This document shows positions 15,771 through 18,454 of a stretch of DNA of 18,454 nucleotides, in pieces. The stretch lies in assembly GCA_016287065.1 (NCBI GenBank), contig JAEEVB010000012.1, positions 1 through 18,454 of the forward strand, given 5' to 3'. Source of the DNA: Muribaculaceae bacterium. Lineage in GTDB: Bacteria > Bacteroidota > Bacteroidia > Bacteroidales > Muribaculaceae. The first letter of the stretch is position 1. Each line of letters begins with the position of its first letter. Below the pieces are notes generated by a model. It did no database searches. It was not told where the DNA came from and saw nothing but the letters and a program-made list of their open reading frames with translations. The position numbers and the translations under genes are program-made.

Positions 15771-17960
15771 TTAGTGATTCACACCGAGGATAATGTTGAT
15801 CAGGGCGGTCACGTCGGTCACGTTTATCTTGTCGTCACCGTTAATGTTGCCACGCTCCATATCCTTGGGAATGACGCCCAAAATCATGTTGACTAGGGTT
15901 GTGACATCGGTCACATTCACCTTGCCGTCGCCGTTCACATCACCCACCAAGCTGCCGCCGATGGTAACATGTGTGGCAATCTTGCCACTGGCATCACAGA
16001 CGGCATGATTATTGAAATAACCGCCCACCGGTTCAGTGATTTTGAGGCCATCGTTCAGCACCAGCTCGGTCATGCCGCCCATCGCACATGAGCTGCCGCT
16101 GACTTCCACAACAGTATTGCTTCCCTTAACGACTGCGCGGAATAACTCAGAATCCGATGCATAAATGCCATATTTAGACTCAACATATAAATCAGGCACA
16201 TGATCGATCGTGAGGGTTTTGTTGCCGCTAACTAAAATGCCTGAATTGTTCGCCCAAGCCCCAAGCGTACCAGGGCCTTTGATTGTGGTGGTGCTCAGCG
16301 ACATGGCACGAGTTCCTATGCCATTCTCTGCTATAAGGACGTTTCTTTCAATCAGTTTGATTGTCAGTCCGTCGATAGTGCTTTTTATACCGATGCCATT
16401 GTTGACATTAGATACGATGGTGGCATCGTTAAGCGTCAAGGTTGTGTTTGAGGGCTCATAGGTCACTGTGCCGCTCACGCCAGTAATGATGCTGAGATCT
16501 TCGCAATTGGAATTGGCAACCTGCTGGCCATTAATCCACACATCATAAAACAGTTTCAGGGTTAAATAGCCAGGATTGCTGGAGCCGCCATCGATATGTG
16601 CGTAGGAACCATCGACATGGTTATCATTGTAAGTAGTGCCGGCACCACCCACAAGCGAGTAGCATGAATCAAACATCCTCGACGATTCCGTCGCACCTGC
16701 TGCTGTCCAATTATTGCCCACATATATTTTTTTCAGCTTTCTACAATAATAAAACATTTCGCCCATGTCGGTCACTTTTGCCGTATTGAAACCGCCAAGG
16801 TCAAGACTGGTCAGCTTTTCACATTCCCGGAACATCTCACTCATATTGGTTACTTGCGTCGTATTGAAACCACTCATGTTAATACTAGTCAAACTTTTGC
16901 ATGCATTAAACATCCTGGACATATTTGTCACATTTGAGGTGTTAAAGTTGCTCAGATCAAGGCTGGTCAGCTTTTCACATTCTTGAAACATTCCGAACAT
17001 TGAGGTCACATTGGCTGTTGTGAAATTGCTTAAATCTATGCTGGGAAGAGAGCTACAATTTGTGAACATCCATGCCATGACGGTCACATTGTCCGTGTTG
17101 AAACTGCTCACATTGAGGCTTGTCAGGCTTGAGCAATTCGTGAACATTCGATGCATTGTGGTTACTTTCGAGGTGTCGAATTTGCTTAGGTCGAGACTTG
17201 TCAGGCTTGAGCAGCCACTGAACATATATTCCATGCTAGTAACATTGGATGTGATGAATGAAACACTGCTCAAGTCGAGGCTTGTCAGGCTTGAGCAACC
17301 ACTGAACATGACACTCATGTCGGTCACCTTGGCAGTGTTGAAGAGACTCACGTTGAGGCTTGTCAGGCTTGAGCAGCCATTAAACATGGAACTCATGTTA
17401 GTCACATTGCGTGTATCAAAACTGCTCACGTTGAGGCTTGTAAGGCTTGCGCAATCTTGGAACATTGCTGACATGTCGGTCACATTGGGTGTTTTGAACA
17501 GCCTTAAATCAAGGGAGGTTAAAGATAAACAATCGTAGAACATTTCGCTCATGTCGGTCACATTCCATGTGTTGAGGTTGTTGCCCCAATTAATGCTCGT
17601 GAGTCTTTTACAGCCCTTAAACATCCTATCCATGGTGATCACCTCAGTGGTGATGAGATATTCCAATCCTTCGATGGTGGTGAGATTCTCCATATTGTAA
17701 AACCAGTATCGAGTGGTTTTGGGTCTTGCTTGCACAAACGATGGGTCGAACAACACCTTGGTTACCGATTTTTCGAGATCCATAATGTTCCAGTCTGGAG
17801 CAACAACATTATCAATGGCAAAACAACCTGGAGGCACGCTATTCAAATTCGCATCATAGCGGAATGTGAGGGTGCCATTGGAATATTCTGCATAGGCCAC
17901 ACCTGCCCAGGCAGCTGTGCATGCCATCATTGTCACAAGTGATAGTAGTAATCGTTTCAT
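15771..17960 (-). CDS. BspA-type leucine-rich repeat surface protein with C-terminal dockerin, larger paralogue
   Basis: This 729-residue secreted protein is a paralogue of the product of 9934-11802 and the first gene of the cluster. The signal peptide MKRLLLSLVTMM is nearly that of its paralogue (cleavage near AWA-G, residue 19). Order: N-terminal cap (about 21-92, sharing the motifs VLFDPSFVQARP and YWFYNMENLTTI with its paralogue), twelve LRR units (93-408), cap with GGAGTTYNDNHV and GYLT, shared module starting YDVWINGQQV (472-670), dockerin pair (671-729). The first dockerin loop, DVNGDGKVNVTD, is canonical; the second, NINGDDKINVTD, starts with Asn instead of Asp. The units are the 26-residue BspA/DUF285 type with a conserved MFxxC end. 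A surface adhesion or binding role follows from the family; the ligand is unknown. A good Bacteroidetes promoter lies about 80 bases upstream. Confidence 0.9.
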   Translation of the reverse strand: MKRLLLSLVTMMACTAAWAGVAYAEYSNGTLTFRYDANLNSVPPGCFAIDNVVAPDWNIMDLEKSVTKVLFDPSFVQARPKTTRYWFYNMENLTTIEGLEYLITTEVITMDRMFKGCKRLTSINWGNNLNTWNVTDMSEMFYDCLSLTSLDLRLFKTPNVTDMSAMFQDCASLTSLNVSSFDTRNVTNMSSMFNGCSSLTSLNVSLFNTAKVTDMSVMFSGCSSLTSLDLSSVSFITSNVTSMEYMFSGCSSLTSLDLSKFDTSKVTTMHRMFTNCSSLTSLNVSSFNTDNVTVMAWMFTNCSSLPSIDLSNFTTANVTSMFGMFQECEKLTSLDLSNFNTSNVTNMSRMFNACKSLTSINMSGFNTTQVTNMSEMFRECEKLTSLDLGGFNTAKVTDMGEMFYYCRKLKKIYVGNNWTAAGATESSRMFDSCYSLVGGAGTTYNDNHVDGSYAHIDGGSSNPGYLTLKLFYDVWINGQQVANSNCEDLSIITGVSGTVTYEPSNTTLTLNDATIVSNVNNGIGIKSTIDGLTIKLIERNVLIAENGIGTRAMSLSTTTIKGPGTLGAWANNSGILVSGNKTLTIDHVPDLYVESKYGIYASDSELFRAVVKGSNTVVEVSGSSCAMGGMTELVLNDGLKITEPVGGYFNNHAVCDASGKIATHVTIGGSLVGDVNGDGKVNVTDVTTLVNMILGVIPKDMERGNINGDDKINVTDVTALINIILGVNH
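16737..17684 (-). repeat. Twelve tandem LRR-coding repeats, about 78 bases each
   Basis: The repeats encode residues 93-408: nine 26-residue units, two of 27 and one of 28. The 20-mer AGGCTTGTCAGGCTTGAGCA or a close variant recurs at 17115, 17193, 17277, 17355 and 17433, spaced 78, 84, 78 and 78 bases, so this part has been homogenised or expanded recently. Confidence 0.9.
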
Positions 17961-18045
17961 AGCTATATGATTTTAAATTATTTTTAAGTTTTAATTCTGA
18001 ATTGCATTTATATTAATAATTAATTTTAATTTGTAACTATGTTTG

Positions 18046-18076
18046 CAAATTTAATAATAATTTTTAATAAATCAAA
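18046..18076 (-). promoter_or_regulatory. Bacteroidetes-type promoter of the surface-protein cluster
   Basis: On the minus strand TTTG (18076-18073) is followed after 19 bases by TAAATTTG (18053-18046), an exact match to the Bacteroidetes consensus TTTG / TAnnTTTG at usual spacing. Transcription would start near 18040, leaving an AT-rich leader of about 80 bases before the ATG at 17960. A short palindrome, TTTGCAAA (18042-18049), overlaps the -7 element. Confidence 0.75.
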
Positions 18077-18275
18077 ATAGTTTATACTTATTCATTAATT
18101 CTACATATGTTCATAATTTGAAATGTTCATTTGGCATTACCCATTTGTGTGAGTAACATTGTTGGCCATACATCTGTCACATATCTTTGCCCGCACACAC
18201 GATCTTTGATAAGTTTTTTCATCCATTTGTCTTATTCGCCCCAAGTGTTCCGAGATCTCCTGCTGGCAATTGTAG

Positions 18276-18331
18276 GGACAGGGCGTGCCCTGTCCGTCCT
18301 TCCGCGCCGTGCAGGGGGCGTGCCCTGTCCG
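18276..18331. repeat. GC-rich REP-like repeat: inverted repeat plus direct copy
   Basis: GGACAGGGC and GCCCTGTCC form a perfect 9-base stem with a 2-base loop (18276-18295). The 16-mer GGGCGTGCCCTGTCCG occurs at 18281-18296 and again at 18316-18331, 35 bases apart. This has the look of an interspersed intergenic repeat. Confidence 0.75.
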
Positions 18332-18345
18332 CCACCCAAAACCGC

Positions 18346-18379
18346 AACCACGAAGTGCTCGAGAACCACGAAGTGCTCG
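18346..18379. repeat. Tandem repeat, two 16-base copies at 18-base period
   Basis: AACCACGAAGTGCTCG is present exactly at 18346-18361 and 18364-18379, separated by AG. It lies directly beside the REP-like element. Confidence 0.8.
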
Positions 18380-18436
18380 CGACCGAACGGGAGCCCGAAG
18401 GGCAAGCGAAGCGCAGCACCATCGCAAAGCAAAAGT

Positions 18437-18450
18437 CGGCCATCAGGCCG
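18437..18450 (-). terminator. Possible terminator hairpin of a gene beyond the right edge
   Basis: CGGCC and GGCCG pair perfectly around a 4-base loop. On the minus strand the stem is followed by ACTTTTGCTTTG, a modest T-rich stretch. It could end a minus-strand transcript entering from beyond 18454, or be another piece of the repeat mosaic. Confidence 0.3.
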
Positions 18451-18454
18451 GTGT

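Larger units (their letters stand above)
17961..18454. other. Non-coding region: AT-rich leader and promoter, then GC-rich repeat mosaic
   Basis: From 17961 to about 18130 the sequence is very AT-rich and holds the promoter of the surface-protein cluster. From 18131 to 18240 I see nothing specific. From about 18270 to the edge it is GC-rich and made of short direct and inverted repeats. Open frames on the minus strand here (such as 18137-18427) consist of repeat translation rich in Arg, Cys and Trp and resemble no protein family, so I call no gene. Confidence 0.7.

Noticed and set aside
9934..17960. Cellulosome components
   Set aside because: Dockerins are present, but there is no cohesin, scaffoldin or cellulase here, and isolated dockerins are common in Bacteroidales proteins.
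18035..18082. Six-base inverted repeat AACTAT / ATAGTT flanking the cluster promoter, as in an invertible promoter
   Set aside because: Bacteroidales promoter invertons usually have longer repeats and a nearby recombinase gene; six bases in AT-rich DNA are expected by chance and no recombinase is present.
18137..18427. Three overlapping minus-strand open frames at the right edge
   Set aside because: Their translations are products of the GC-rich direct repeats, rich in R, C and W, with no domain; they overlap each other in different frames.

Overview
The window looks like a chromosome segment of a gut or oral Bacteroidales bacterium, probably Prevotellaceae or Muribaculaceae. The reasons are SusA- and SusB-type starch enzymes, a GH77 enzyme with duplicated N-terminal starch-binding domains, BspA-type 26-residue leucine-rich-repeat surface proteins ending in dockerin-type repeats, and a promoter of the Bacteroidetes form (TTTG, 19 bases, TAnnTTTG). 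The family assignment is inference. All eight genes I support lie on the minus strand, so transcription runs from high to low coordinates. Long open frames on the plus strand in the GC-rich left half are shadows of these genes.

Left half (1-8473): a starch/maltodextrin operon in the order malQ (GH77), susB (GH97), pulA (GH13 pullulanase) and a susA-like GH13 neopullulanase that runs off the left edge. Junctions are tight: a 4-base start/stop overlap, then gaps of 7 and 37 bases. MalQ has no signal peptide and should act in the cytoplasm. The other three have signal peptides and no lipobox, so they probably act in the periplasm on imported oligosaccharides: pulA debranches alpha-1,6 links, SusA cleaves internal alpha-1,4 links, SusB releases glucose, and MalQ processes short maltodextrins that enter the cell. 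No SusC, SusD or regulator is visible. Upstream of malQ there is a LacI-type palindrome overlapping a sigma70-like promoter, and beyond it a hairpin that separates this operon from the next.

Right half (8692-17960): a cluster of secreted proteins with AT-richer DNA. Two BspA-type LRR proteins (9934-11802 and 15771-17960) flank a 1283-residue mosaic protein (11853-15704). All three end in the same arrangement, a roughly 200-residue module opening with Y-[DN]-[LV]-W-[IV]-N followed by a two-repeat dockerin. A fourth gene (8692-9792) encodes a secreted protein with a carboxypeptidase-regulatory-like domain. The four appear to be read from one promoter at 18046-18076. Small repeats decorate the spacers, most strikingly ten uninterrupted heptamers of consensus CTGAYAW, and the large mosaic gene carries a nine-G run near its 5' end.

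Right edge (17961-18454): a non-coding leader and promoter region that is very AT-rich, followed by a GC-rich mosaic of direct and inverted repeats with no convincing gene.
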